NCBI RefSeq assembly: GCF_022842375.1
Contig: NZ_JALHPR010000001.1
Coordinates: 248,001 to 312,000, forward strand
Direction: 5' to 3'
DNA: 64,000 nucleotides
Source of the DNA: Elioraea sp.
GTDB lineage: Bacteria > Pseudomonadota > Alphaproteobacteria > Acetobacterales > Acetobacteraceae
Of the stretch, positions 17,875 to 25,905 are shown piece by piece; the stretch's first letter is position 1; each line of letters starts with the position of its first letter. A model generated the notes under the pieces. That model was not told where the DNA came from, searched no databases, and saw only the letters and a program-made list of their open reading frames with translations. Position numbers and translations under genes: made by a program.

Positions 17875-19599
17875 CTACTGCGTGGCCCGCCACTGCTCGA
17901 CCCAGAGTGTCGATGGCGCGAGATGGCCCGTCGGGCGAACGCCGTCGAGCCAGCGCGGCCAGACATGCGCGTCGGAGCGGAAGAAGAGTGGCAGCACGGG
18001 AAGCTCGGACGTGTAGATCTCCTGCACGCGGCGCCACATCGGCCGGCGCTCCTCCTTCTCCAGCGTGAGGGGGATGCGCTCGATCAGCTCGTCCATCTCG
18101 GCGTTGCGGAAGCCGGTGTAGTTCTGGCCCGACCAGTTTGTTTCCTCGCGCGGGATTTCGGAGGAGTGCAGGATCGTGCGCGGAACGTTCTCGGGCGAGG
18201 AAATCCACGCGAACAGCGCGAGCCCCTGGAAGCGGCGGCGCGAGACGGTTTCGCCGAAGAACACCCGCGGCGGTTCGTTACGGATGCGCACCTCGATTCC
18301 GGCCTGCCGCCACATGCCCTGCAGCACCTGCTGCACGAGTTCGCGCGAGCGGTTGCCGGCGGTGGTCATGAGCTCGAGCGACAGGCGCTCGCCGGTGGCG
18401 TTGCGGCGGATGCCGTCGGGCCCCGGCCGCCAGCCGGCCTCGTCGAGCAGGCGGCGTGCGAGGGCGAGGTCGAACTCCGGCGCCGTCACGCTCTCGTCCG
18501 CCATCCAGTCGAGCGGGTTGACGAAGCTGCGCGCGACCGGCTGCCGCCCCTCGAAGAGGCGGTCGACGATCTGCCTGCGGTCGATCGCCGCCGACAGCGC
18601 GCGACGCACGCGCACGTCCTGCAACGCCGGGATGTCGAGGTTGACGTCGAGATGCTCGTAGATCAGCCCCGGCTGGTAGTGGAAGCGGAAGCGGTTGGCT
18701 GCCCGCTTCTCGAGCGCCAGCGCCTGGTCGAGTGCCAGCCCGAGCTCGCCGCCGATCATGTCGATCTGGCCCGCGAGAAGGGCAGCTTCCAGCGCCGTGG
18801 TGTTCTCGATCGTGCGCACGACGATGCGGCGGAAGGCGGGGGCGGCACCCCTCCAGGCAGGGTTGCGCTCGAGCGTGACGGAGGCACCGGCCTGCACGCC
18901 CGTGACGCGATAGGGGCCGTTCCAGAGGCCGGGATTTGTCGTTTCCCGATCGTACAGGGTGCGCGTGCGGTAGCCGCGCGGATCGGCCTCCCATACCGGC
19001 TTCTCGAGCCGCGCAGGCAGGGGATGGAAATCGTTGATCGCGTTGTAGGCGAAGGTGAGCTTGTCGAAATGCAGCGTCAGCGTGCGCGCGTCGATCACCT
19101 CGATGCGGTGCAGCGAGCGGTAGAACTCGGCAGGGCCCATGCCGGTGGTGGGTTCACGCCCTGCCGTCCACGAGAACACGAGGTCATCGGCGGTGACGGG
19201 GGCTCCGTCGCCCCAGGTGGCATCGTCACGGATGCGATACGTGACGCGGATGCCCGGGTTGCCGTTCGGCGCAGTCTCGGGCACCGCATCGCCGTTCTCG
19301 ATCGTCGGCAGGCGGACGCAGAGCATGCAGGTGAGCTGCCAGTCGGCGTCGTAGACGGTCATGGGCCGGCGGGCGAGGCCGAGGATGTAGCTTTTCGCCG
19401 CCATGTTCTCGATGGCGGGATGGAACGTCGAGGGAAACTGCGTGATGCCGATCGTCAGTTGATCGCGCGGTTGCGCCGATGAAGAAGCGGGCGCCTCGCG
19501 CGGCTGCGCGGATGAAGGCGCGGGCGCCTCGCGCGGCTGCGCCGCTGCCGGCGCCGTGGCCAGGCATGCGGCGAAGACGGCGAGGGCCGCGCGCCTCAT
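17875..19599 (-). CDS. ABC transporter substrate-binding protein, peptide/nickel family
   Basis: This 574-residue extracytoplasmic solute receptor belongs to the DppA/OppA family (SBP_bac_5). It has a signal peptide (MRRAALAVFAACLATAPAAAQ). Then come the TYRIRDDATWGDGAPVTADDLVFSW segment in pieces typical of the family, and RRALSAAIDRRQIVDRLF. The ligand is not predictable. The start ATG 19599 overlaps the pyrE stop by four bases (ATGA). Directly after the signal peptide there is an 11-residue tandem repeat (AQPREAPAPSS-like units, residues 20-45) that most homologues would not be expected to have; it forms a flexible Pro/Ala/Ser linker before the folded domain. Confidence 0.9.
   Translation of the reverse strand: MRRAALAVFAACLATAPAAAQPREAPAPSSAQPREAPASSSAQPRDQLTIGITQFPSTFHPAIENMAAKSYILGLARRPMTVYDADWQLTCMLCVRLPTIENGDAVPETAPNGNPGIRVTYRIRDDATWGDGAPVTADDLVFSWTAGREPTTGMGPAEFYRSLHRIEVIDARTLTLHFDKLTFAYNAINDFHPLPARLEKPVWEADPRGYRTRTLYDRETTNPGLWNGPYRVTGVQAGASVTLERNPAWRGAAPAFRRIVVRTIENTTALEAALLAGQIDMIGGELGLALDQALALEKRAANRFRFHYQPGLIYEHLDVNLDIPALQDVRVRRALSAAIDRRQIVDRLFEGRQPVARSFVNPLDWMADESVTAPEFDLALARRLLDEAGWRPGPDGIRRNATGERLSLELMTTAGNRSRELVQQVLQGMWRQAGIEVRIRNEPPRVFFGETVSRRRFQGLALFAWISSPENVPRTILHSSEIPREETNWSGQNYTGFRNAEMDELIERIPLTLEKEERRPMWRRVQEIYTSELPVLPLFFRSDAHVWPRWLDGVRPTGHLAPSTLWVEQWRATQ
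19465..19554 (-). repeat. 33-bp coding tandem repeat plus shared dispersed element
   Basis: Two 33-bp units (19510-19542 and 19477-19509) and a partial third encode AQPREAPA + Ser/Pro residues near the N-terminus of the ABC binding protein. The plus-strand stretch 19524-19554 matches 6961-6991 at 30 of 31 positions. The shared core GCGCCTCGCGCGGCT occurs again in the second unit. The same repeat family is therefore present in an intergenic and a coding context. Confidence 0.9.
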
Positions 19600-20309
19600 C
19601 CTTCCGCCTTCGCCTCGGCGGTGGAGCCGATGCCGCCGCGGGAGGTCGACCACGTCACCGGGTCATCGAGGAACTTCCGCACCTCGGCGAGCGCGCTGTC
19701 GCTGAAATAGGGGTTGGTGCGGCAGACCTCGAGAACATCCCACCAGGTGCAGAGGTGGTGGAGGCTGACATCCATCGCCTTCAGCGTCTCGAACGAGCCG
19801 GGGAACACGCCGTAGTAGAACACCACGAAGGTGTGGTTCACGATGGCACCGGCATCGCGCAGCCCCTGGGCGAAGCGGATCTTGCTCTGCCCATCCGTCG
19901 TCAGGTCCTCGACCAGCAGCGTGCGCTGCCCCTCCGGCGCATCGCCCTCGATCAACGCGTTGCGGCCGAAGCCCTTGGGCTTTTTCCGCACGTAGACCAT
20001 CGGGGTCAGCATCCGGTCGGCGATCCAGGCTGCGAAGGGGATGCCGGCCGTCTCGCCGCCCGCCACCACGTCGAACGTCTCGTAGCCGACATGCCGGCCG
20101 ATCTTTTCCACCGCGAGATCGCAGATCTTGGCGCGCGCGCGGGGGAAGTAGATGATCTTGCGGCAATCGATGTAGACGGGTGACTTCCAGCCGGAGGTAA
20201 AGGTGTAGGGCTCCTCCGGCCTGAAGTTGACCGCCTTGATGTCGAGCAGGATTCGGGCGGCGATGAGTGCTGCGTCGCGGTCCCAGACGGTGGCGTGGCG
20301 ATCCGACAT
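19596..20309 (-). CDS. pyrE: Orotate phosphoribosyltransferase
   Basis: This 237-residue enzyme joins orotate to PRPP to form OMP in de novo pyrimidine synthesis. The PRPP-binding motif is TLLVEDLTTDGQSK, about residues 130-143, and other family segments include FTSGWKSPVYIDCR and VAGGETAGIPFAAW. The protein is a little longer than short bacterial PyrE proteins and fits the longer alphaproteobacterial form. It is the first gene of a minus-strand group in which its stop overlaps the start of an ABC binding-protein gene, an unusual partner. Confidence 0.93.
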   Translation of the reverse strand: MSDRHATVWDRDAALIAARILLDIKAVNFRPEEPYTFTSGWKSPVYIDCRKIIYFPRARAKICDLAVEKIGRHVGYETFDVVAGGETAGIPFAAWIADRMLTPMVYVRKKPKGFGRNALIEGDAPEGQRTLLVEDLTTDGQSKIRFAQGLRDAGAIVNHTFVVFYYGVFPGSFETLKAMDVSLHHLCTWWDVLEVCRTNPYFSDSALAEVRKFLDDPVTWSTSRGGIGSTAEAKAEG

Positions 20310-20371
20310 GCGGTGGAGGCTCCCAAGTCTTGGTGTCAGCTGATTACTTGTCTTTCCCTACCTAGCCTTGC

Positions 20372-21352
20372 ATGGAGAGCTTCACAACCGAAGCCGCGCG
20401 TGAAGCGGTGTGGGTGCTGGCAGACCCTCGTGCGGGAACGGCGGCGCAGGCGCTTGGCATCGCCGAGCGGCTGGGCGAGCCCTTCGCCGTCAAGCCCCTC
20501 GGCTGGACCGCGCTGTCGCGCCTGCCGAACCTGCTGCCCTGGGGCTCGCTGACGGGGCTCACGGCGGAGGCGCGGGCCGCGCTCGCCCCGCCCTGGCCGA
20601 AGCTTGTCATCGCCGCTGGGCGGCGCGCCGCACCCGTCGCACTCTGGCTCAAGCGACGATCCGGCGCGCGGCTGGTGCACGTGATGCGGCCTGGCATCGC
20701 GCCGGATCGGTTCGACCTCCTCGTGATCCCGGTGCATGACGCGCCGGCCACGACGGCGAACATCCTCCAGGTGATCGGCGCGCCGCACCGGATGACGCCC
20801 AGCGTGCTCGCCGAAGCCGCTGCGCGCCTTGCCCCGCGCATTGCCGAACTGCCAAGGCCGCGCGTAGCGCTCCTCGTCGGCGGCCCTGTCCGAGCCGAGG
20901 GGCTCGACCCCGCGCTGGCGCGCGACCTCGCGACGCGCGTGGCTGGCCTCGCGCTCGCGGCGGGTGGATCGGTTCTTGCGACCACCAGCCGCCGCACCGG
21001 AACGCTGGCCGAGGAGGCGCTGGCCGCCGGGCTCGATGCCGTGCCGCACCTGCTGCACCGCTTCGGCAAGGCGGGAGAGAACCCCTATGCCGGGCTGCTG
21101 GGTGCGGCCGACGCGATCGTGGTGACAGGCGACAGCGTCTCGATGCTGTCGGAAGCCTGCATGAGCGAGGCGCCGGTGTTCTTCTGGTCGCCACCAGGCC
21201 TCGCTGGCCCGCGCCATGCGCGGTTCCATGCGAGCCTGGTCGCTGCCGGGCTTGCCGCACCCTTGGCCGATACGCTGGAGGGAGCAGAGCGCGCCCGGCT
21301 CGACGAAGCGTCCCGCGTGGCCGGGGAAATCCGCGCACGCGGTGTGGTCTGA
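20372..21352 (+). CDS. ELM1/GtrOC1-family putative glycosyltransferase
   Basis: This 326-residue protein matches the mitochondrial fission ELM1 family (formerly DUF1022). Family-typical segments are VWVLADPRAGTAAQALGIAE at the start, VIAAGRRAAPVALWLKR, and GAADAIVVTGDSVSMLSEACMS near the end. The last segment resembles the nucleotide-sugar site of GT-B glycosyltransferases. Bacterial members have no settled function and are often labelled nucleoside-diphosphate-sugar epimerases. It is transcribed divergently from pyrE with 62 bases between them. Confidence 0.85.
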   Translation: MESFTTEAAREAVWVLADPRAGTAAQALGIAERLGEPFAVKPLGWTALSRLPNLLPWGSLTGLTAEARAALAPPWPKLVIAAGRRAAPVALWLKRRSGARLVHVMRPGIAPDRFDLLVIPVHDAPATTANILQVIGAPHRMTPSVLAEAAARLAPRIAELPRPRVALLVGGPVRAEGLDPALARDLATRVAGLALAAGGSVLATTSRRTGTLAEEALAAGLDAVPHLLHRFGKAGENPYAGLLGAADAIVVTGDSVSMLSEACMSEAPVFFWSPPGLAGPRHARFHASLVAAGLAAPLADTLEGAERARLDEASRVAGEIRARGVV

Positions 21353-21400
21353 TCCGGCGAGGCACGGCACACTGGCCTTATCAACGGGAGGGGCACGACG

Positions 21401-22810
21401 ATGACCGATGCACCGATGCGCGAGAGCTACAGCCCGGGCAGCTTCCGCCCACTCACCTTCCACGATGCGACAGAGGTGTTCGCAACAGGCACCGACAGCC
21501 CGCGCGACTATCTCGAGCGGTGCCTCGCCACGATCGTCGCGCGCGAGCCGCGGGTGCAGGCCTGGGTGGCGCTGAACGAGGCGGGTGCGCGCGAGGCGGC
21601 GGATGCCTCCACCGCGCGGTGGAGGGCCGGAATGCCACTCTCGCCGATCGACGGCATGCCCATCGGCATCAAGGACCTGATCGAGACGCACGACATGCCA
21701 ACCCGCATGGGCTCGCCCCTGTTCAAGGACAATCACCCCAAGCGTGACAGCGCCCTCGTCCAGGCACTGCGGCAGGCGGGCGCGCTAGTCCTTGGCAAGA
21801 CCGTCACGACTGAGCTTGGCATGAGCCATCCGGGGCCGACGACGAACCCCTTCGACGCCTCGCGCACGCCAGGCGGCTCCTCCTCCGGCTCGGGTGCGGC
21901 GGTCGGCGCACGGATGGTGCCGGTGGCGATCGGCACGCAGGTGGTCGGCTCCGTCATCCGTCCCGCGAGCTTCTGCGGCAACTGGGCGCTGAAGCCGACG
22001 CAGGGCGCGCTGAACCGTGGGGAGAGGCAGGGGCTGTCGCACTCCACGGTCGGCGTGCATGCCGGGGTGGCCGAGGACATGTGGCTTGTCGCCGCCGAGA
22101 TCGCGCGGCGCGCGGGTGGCGACCCTGGCTACCCCGGCCTGTTCGGCCCGGCAGCGCCGCCTGAGCCGCGCAAGCCAGCGACGCTCGCCGTGCTGCACGG
22201 CGAGGGCTGGAAGCTGACGGATGCGCCGACGAAGGCCGCCTTCGCGCGCGTGCTCGAGGCGCTGCGCGCAGCGGGCGTCGCGGTGATCCACCCGGGCGAG
22301 AATCCCGCCCTCGATGCGCTCGAGGCGGCGGTGGCCGACAGCATGAACCTCTCGACGGAGATGTGCGCGTACGAGATGCGCTGGTCGGTCGAGAACATGA
22401 TCGCGCAGCACCCTGACGGGATCAGCGACAGCCTTCGCGCGCGCCTGGTGCTCGGCCGGTCGATCACGCTCGATGCCTATCGTGACCTGTTGCGCCGGCG
22501 GACGGAGGCGCGGGCAAGGCTCGCGGCTCTCTCGCCCGTGACCGACGGCTTCATCGCGCCCGCCGCCCTCGGCCCCGCCCCGAAGCTCGGCACCGAGGCC
22601 GGCACGCGCGGCACGATCAGCCACACCACCGGCGATCCCTCCTACAACGCGATGAGCTCGATCCTCGGCGCGCCCGTCGTCACCGTGCCGCTGATGGCAG
22701 TGGGGGGCCTGCCTGTGGGCGTGCAGGTGATGGGGCAGCAGCATGATGATGCCGCGGTGGCGGGCATCGCCCGGTGGCTGGTGGCGAATGTTCCACCGGT
22801 GGAGGACTGA
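21401..22810 (+). CDS. Amidase (amidase signature family)
   Basis: This 469-residue hydrolase belongs to the amidase signature family, which uses a Ser-cisSer-Lys triad. K91 lies in IGIKDLIE, the Gly/Ser-rich loop GGSSSGSG is at 158-165, and the nucleophile Ser is probably S184 in VVGSVIRPASFCG. The substrate is unknown; the family hydrolyses carboxamides or aryl amides. The ATG 21401 is preceded by GGGAGGGG. There is no signal peptide. The gene stands alone between the ELM1-like gene and a small Ala/Lys-rich gene. Confidence 0.9.
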   Translation: MTDAPMRESYSPGSFRPLTFHDATEVFATGTDSPRDYLERCLATIVAREPRVQAWVALNEAGAREAADASTARWRAGMPLSPIDGMPIGIKDLIETHDMPTRMGSPLFKDNHPKRDSALVQALRQAGALVLGKTVTTELGMSHPGPTTNPFDASRTPGGSSSGSGAAVGARMVPVAIGTQVVGSVIRPASFCGNWALKPTQGALNRGERQGLSHSTVGVHAGVAEDMWLVAAEIARRAGGDPGYPGLFGPAAPPEPRKPATLAVLHGEGWKLTDAPTKAAFARVLEALRAAGVAVIHPGENPALDALEAAVADSMNLSTEMCAYEMRWSVENMIAQHPDGISDSLRARLVLGRSITLDAYRDLLRRRTEARARLAALSPVTDGFIAPAALGPAPKLGTEAGTRGTISHTTGDPSYNAMSSILGAPVVTVPLMAVGGLPVGVQVMGQQHDDAAVAGIARWLVANVPPVED

Positions 22811-22901
22811 CCCCGCCCGCGCAACGACAGTATCGGGGTTGTGATCAGCAGGGTGCGACTGCTTGGTCGCAATTCATGCTGCGGCGCACCATTTCTCCTC
22901 C

Positions 22902-23315
22902 ATGACATACACAGCAATCGACCCAAAGACCATGCAACGGCTCTTCATGAGCAATCCCTTCATGAGCCAGTGGCTCAGCCTCGCCAACACGATGGCGGGA
23001 ACCGTCCGCGGCTTCTGGACTGCCGAGCTCTCCCGGATGCAGGCGGCAGGCTTCGACGCCTTCAACCGCGAAGCCATGCGGTTCTGGAGCGCGGCATGGA
23101 CCATGCCGTCCACCAAAGGCGCGAGCGGGCCAGCGGCAGCGGTTACGGAGATGGTCGAAGCGGCCGGCGAGGTCACCGAGCGTGCCGTCCGCCGCGCGAT
23201 GCCGGTGCACCAGGCCTCCGTGATGCGCAGCGCCACGCCGCGCGCACGGGCAGCCAAGGCCAAGCCGGCCACGCGCAAGCCGGCGGCGGCGAAGCGGACG
23301 CCCAAGCGCCGCTGA
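22902..23315 (+). CDS. Small Ala/Lys-rich protein, possibly phasin-like
   Basis: This 137-residue protein has an amphipathic N-terminal half (FMSQWLSLANTMAGTVRGFWTAELSRMQAAG in two overlapping pieces) and a strongly basic Ala/Lys/Pro tail (ARAAKAKPATRKPAAAKR). The pattern of a helical half plus a basic AKP-rich tail is seen in phasins that coat polyhydroxyalkanoate granules, and in histone-H1-like proteins. I cannot decide between these. The start is uncertain: ATG 22902 and ATG 22932 are both possible and neither has a strong ribosome site. A strong hairpin follows the stop. Confidence 0.55.
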   Translation: MTYTAIDPKTMQRLFMSNPFMSQWLSLANTMAGTVRGFWTAELSRMQAAGFDAFNREAMRFWSAAWTMPSTKGASGPAAAVTEMVEAAGEVTERAVRRAMPVHQASVMRSATPRARAAKAKPATRKPAAAKRTPKRR

Positions 23316-23332
23316 CCCCCACTTCCGTCCAG

Positions 23333-23360
23333 CGCCAGCCCGCGACAGCGCGGGCTGGCG
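23333..23360 (+). terminator. Strong hairpin terminator-like structure
   Basis: CGCCAGCCCGCG (23333-23344) and CGCGGGCTGGCG (23349-23360) form a perfect 12-bp stem with an ACAG loop. It lies 17 bases after the stop of the small Ala/Lys-rich gene. Only ATT follows, so it lacks a real T tract; it may stop transcription or protect the transcript end. Confidence 0.75.
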
Positions 23361-23430
23361 ATTGACGAACCGTTCCCGCCGCCTATGGTCCGCCCCGCCT
23401 TGACGGAATGGCAACATGGGGGACGCTGCA

Positions 23431-24501
23431 ATGGCCGAACGCACGCACAGGATCGCCGTGATCCCGGGTGACGGCATCGGTCGCGAGGTCGTGCCGGAGG
23501 GGTTGCGCGTGCTCGAGGCGGCTGGCCGTCGCTTCGGCTTCTCGCTCGCCTGCACCGAGTACGACTGGTCGTGCGACCGCTACACCAAGACCGGCGCGAT
23601 GATGCCCGAGAATGGCCTCGACCTGCTGGCCGAGAGCGACTCGATCTTCCTCGGCGCCGTCGGCTGGCCCGGCGTGCCTGACCACGTCTCGCTCTGGGGC
23701 CTTCTCATCCCGATCCGCCGCGGTTTCGACCAGTACGCGAACATCCGCCCCTGCCGGCTCATGCCTGGGGCCAGGACGCCGCTGGCCAACCGCACTCCCG
23801 CCGACATCGACTTCATCGTCGTGCGCGAGAACACCGAGGGCGAATACTCCTCCTCCGGCGGCCGGATGTTCACCGGCACCGAGCGCGAGTTCGTGACGCA
23901 GCAGAGCGTGTTCAGCCGCATCGGATGCGATCGCATCATCGACTATGCGTTCAGGCTCGCCGAGACGCGGCCGCGCAGGCTGGTCACGTCGGCCACCAAG
24001 TCGAACGGCATCACCTTCACCATGCCCTACTGGGATGAGCGCTTCGCCGCCGCCGCCGCGCGCTACCCCGGCGTCAAGACCGAGCAGTTCCACATCGACA
24101 TCCTCTGCGCCCATTTCGTGCAGCACCCCGACTGGTTCGACGTTGTCGTCGGCTCCAACCTCTTCGGCGATATCCTGTCCGACCTCGGGCCTGCCGTGGC
24201 GGGCTCGATCGGCATCGCGCCCTCGGCCAACATCAACCCGGAGAAGGCGCACCCCTCGATGTTCGAGCCGGTGCACGGCTCGGCGCCCGACATCGCCGGC
24301 AAGTGGGTGGCCAACCCGATCGGGCAGATCTGGTCGGGTGCAATGATGCTCGAGCATCTGGGTGAAAAGGCCGCGGCGGATGCGATTGTCGCTGCGATCG
24401 AGACGGTGCTGGAGCGGGGCCCGCGGACGCGCGACATGGGCGGGCAGGCGGGAACGGTGGATGTGGGCCGGGCGATCGCCGAGGTGATCGCGCAAGGGTG
24501 A
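23431..24501 (+). CDS. Tartrate dehydrogenase-like / isopropylmalate dehydrogenase family enzyme
   Basis: This 356-residue enzyme belongs to the NAD-dependent beta-decarboxylating dehydrogenases (isocitrate/isopropylmalate/tartrate). It has IPGDGIGREVVPEG at the start, FIVVRENTEGEYSS (the substrate-binding Arg-Glu-Asn), VTSATKSNGITF (catalytic Lys), and SNLFGDILSDLGP with the metal-binding Asp residues. The WGLLIPIRRGFDQYANIRPCRL segment and overall length fit tartrate dehydrogenase/decarboxylase better than LeuB, but D-malate dehydrogenase activity is common in this group. ATG 23431 is preferred over ATG 23416 because GGGGGAC lies upstream at a better distance. Confidence 0.88.
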   Translation: MAERTHRIAVIPGDGIGREVVPEGLRVLEAAGRRFGFSLACTEYDWSCDRYTKTGAMMPENGLDLLAESDSIFLGAVGWPGVPDHVSLWGLLIPIRRGFDQYANIRPCRLMPGARTPLANRTPADIDFIVVRENTEGEYSSSGGRMFTGTEREFVTQQSVFSRIGCDRIIDYAFRLAETRPRRLVTSATKSNGITFTMPYWDERFAAAAARYPGVKTEQFHIDILCAHFVQHPDWFDVVVGSNLFGDILSDLGPAVAGSIGIAPSANINPEKAHPSMFEPVHGSAPDIAGKWVANPIGQIWSGAMMLEHLGEKAAADAIVAAIETVLERGPRTRDMGGQAGTVDVGRAIAEVIAQG

Positions 24502-24546
24502 GGGTGCCCGGCCCGCCATGCCGGGAGTGTCAGGCCGTGATGACGA

Positions 24547-24575
24547 TTGAACGGTCGTTGAATCGTGCCTATAAC
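24547..24575 (+). promoter_or_regulatory. Sigma-70-type promoter upstream of two small genes
   Basis: TTGAAC at 24547-24552 and TATAAC at 24570-24575 are separated by 17 bases, a near-consensus housekeeping promoter. In such GC-rich DNA this match stands out. Transcription would start near 24582, just before the palindrome at 24589. Confidence 0.6.
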
Positions 24576-24588
24576 TATCGGCGTCAGT

Positions 24589-24603
24589 TGCGAGTGACTC
24601 GCA
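24589..24603. promoter_or_regulatory. Fur-like palindromic operator
   Basis: TGCGAGTGACTCGCA is a perfect 6-bp inverted repeat with a 3-base centre. Its position just downstream of the predicted start of transcription is right for a repressor site. The TGCGA-N5-TCGCA form resembles Fur-type iron boxes, but other repressors are possible. Confidence 0.5.
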
Positions 24604-24671
24604 TTTGACGACGCGCCGGAGCGGTGCGTGCGGGAACAGGGCGGCCCACCGGGCCGAGCGGGGTTTGCCTG

Positions 24672-24911
24672 ATGGGACGGGACTTCGGCCAGATCACGCG
24701 GCGTTGCGAACGGGCTGTCGTCACGGCCTACAAGGATCTGCGCGCGCACGGGACGGACGACATGGCCGCCTTCGGCGCCTGCACGACGCTCTATCGCATC
24801 CACCACCCGGAGGCCTCCGTCAGCGAGGCTCGGCGGCTCGTCGCGGAATGGATCGACCATCACGTCGTGCGCCGCGACGCTGCTCCCACGCCGGGCTGCG
24901 CATGTGACTGA
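24672..24911 (+). CDS. Small hypothetical protein, possibly iron-regulated
   Basis: This 79-residue protein is not recognised. It looks soluble and helical (CERAVVTAYKDLRAH, then SVSEARRLVAEWIDHH) with a Cys-containing tail (PGCACD). ATG 24672 is taken as start; the upstream frame to 24624 runs close to the predicted promoter region. A near-consensus promoter and a Fur-like palindrome lie 70-125 bases upstream, so it may be iron controlled. A second small gene follows on the same strand. Confidence 0.55.
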   Translation: MGRDFGQITRRCERAVVTAYKDLRAHGTDDMAAFGACTTLYRIHHPEASVSEARRLVAEWIDHHVVRRDAAPTPGCACD

Positions 24912-25012
24912 GGCTGCTCGCCTCTCCTGCTGCGTCCGTTTCCGACGTATCGATGCCTGATGCTCCCCGCCGCCGGGCGCGCCGTGTGCCGGCCAAGCCG
25001 AGGGGACCATCG

Positions 25013-25201
25013 ATGACACAGACCATCACCTCACGCGCCGACCGCCAGCCACGCCAGCGCAAGGTGGTGCTGCGCGCCAGCCGCTCGCGCCTGCTGCTCG
25101 ACCGGGTGATCGATGCGCTCCCCGCGCGCACCGTCACGGCGCTGAACGCCTTCGCCTTCGTCTCGCTCGCCGCAGCGCTGCTGATCCTTCTGCTGGTCTA
25201 G
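25013..25201 (+). CDS. Small single-span membrane protein
   Basis: This 62-residue protein has a basic N-terminal half (ADRQPRQRKVVLRASRSR) and one C-terminal transmembrane helix (FAFVSLAAALLILLLV). It is not recognised. ATG 25013 is chosen because GAGGGG lies eight bases before it. The topology suggests a cytoplasmic basic domain tethered to the inner membrane. It lies 100 bases after the previous small gene and may share its promoter. Its stop overlaps the convergent racemase stop by four bases. Confidence 0.5.
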   Translation: MTQTITSRADRQPRQRKVVLRASRSRLLLDRVIDALPARTVTALNAFAFVSLAAALLILLLV

Positions 25202-25905
25202 CCAGGTCTCGCCCACGCGAGCACGGCGCGGGCGAGCGCGTCGATCGTGTCGACCAGCATCAGGCCTGAGGCTTCCGCGTCAGGCCCGCGCAGGGCCAGC
25301 GGGATCTCGGTGCAGCCGAGGACGACCGCCGCCGCGCCACGCCCCGCCAGCGCCGTCGCCACGCCGAGCAGCGGCGCCGCGGCACCTGCGAGGTCATTCG
25401 CCTTGACGCGTGCGATCGCCGGGCTCACAGCCTCGGCCATCTCGGCCTCCGTCGGCACCAGGCAGGCATAGCCGTGCGCGGCGAGCCGGTCCTGGTAGAG
25501 GCCGAGGCGCAGCGTCGCTGCCGTTCCCATCAGCCCGATCGTTCCGCCCCCGATGCCCCGTGCCGCGAGTGCCGCAGCGGCAGCGTCGACGATGTGGATC
25601 AGCGGCAGGCGCGTCGCCGCGGTGATCCCGTCTGCCCAGAGATGGGCGGTGTTGCAGGGGATGGCGAGGCACCCGGCACCGGCCTGTTCGAGCACGCGCA
25701 CGCCGGCGAGCATCGCCGGCAGCGGCGAGGGGCCGCCCGCGAGTGCGGCCGCCGTGCGGTCAGGCACGGTGGGGTCCGACCAGAGCACGGCGCGGAGATG
25801 GTCCTGGTCGCGCGCGGCCTCCGTCGCGAGCGTCAGGCGCGCGAGGAAATCCGCCCCAGCCAGCGGCCCCATGCCGCCCAGGATGCCGATGATTGGTTCA
25901 GCCAT
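25198..25905 (-). CDS. Aspartate/glutamate racemase family protein
   Basis: This 235-residue protein belongs to the Asp/Glu racemase superfamily, which interconverts amino acid enantiomers without a cofactor using two cysteines. Both are present: C84 in IPCNTAH and C198 in VLGCTEIPL. The N-terminal IIGILGGMGPLAGADF is typical of aspartate racemases (the YgeA type). ATG 25905 is chosen because it starts exactly at the conserved motif. It overlaps the end of the upstream dehydrogenase by eight bases, so the two are one transcription unit. Confidence 0.88.
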   Translation of the reverse strand: MAEPIIGILGGMGPLAGADFLARLTLATEAARDQDHLRAVLWSDPTVPDRTAAALAGGPSPLPAMLAGVRVLEQAGAGCLAIPCNTAHLWADGITAATRLPLIHIVDAAAAALAARGIGGGTIGLMGTAATLRLGLYQDRLAAHGYACLVPTEAEMAEAVSPAIARVKANDLAGAAAPLLGVATALAGRGAAAVVLGCTEIPLALRGPDAEASGLMLVDTIDALARAVLAWARPG

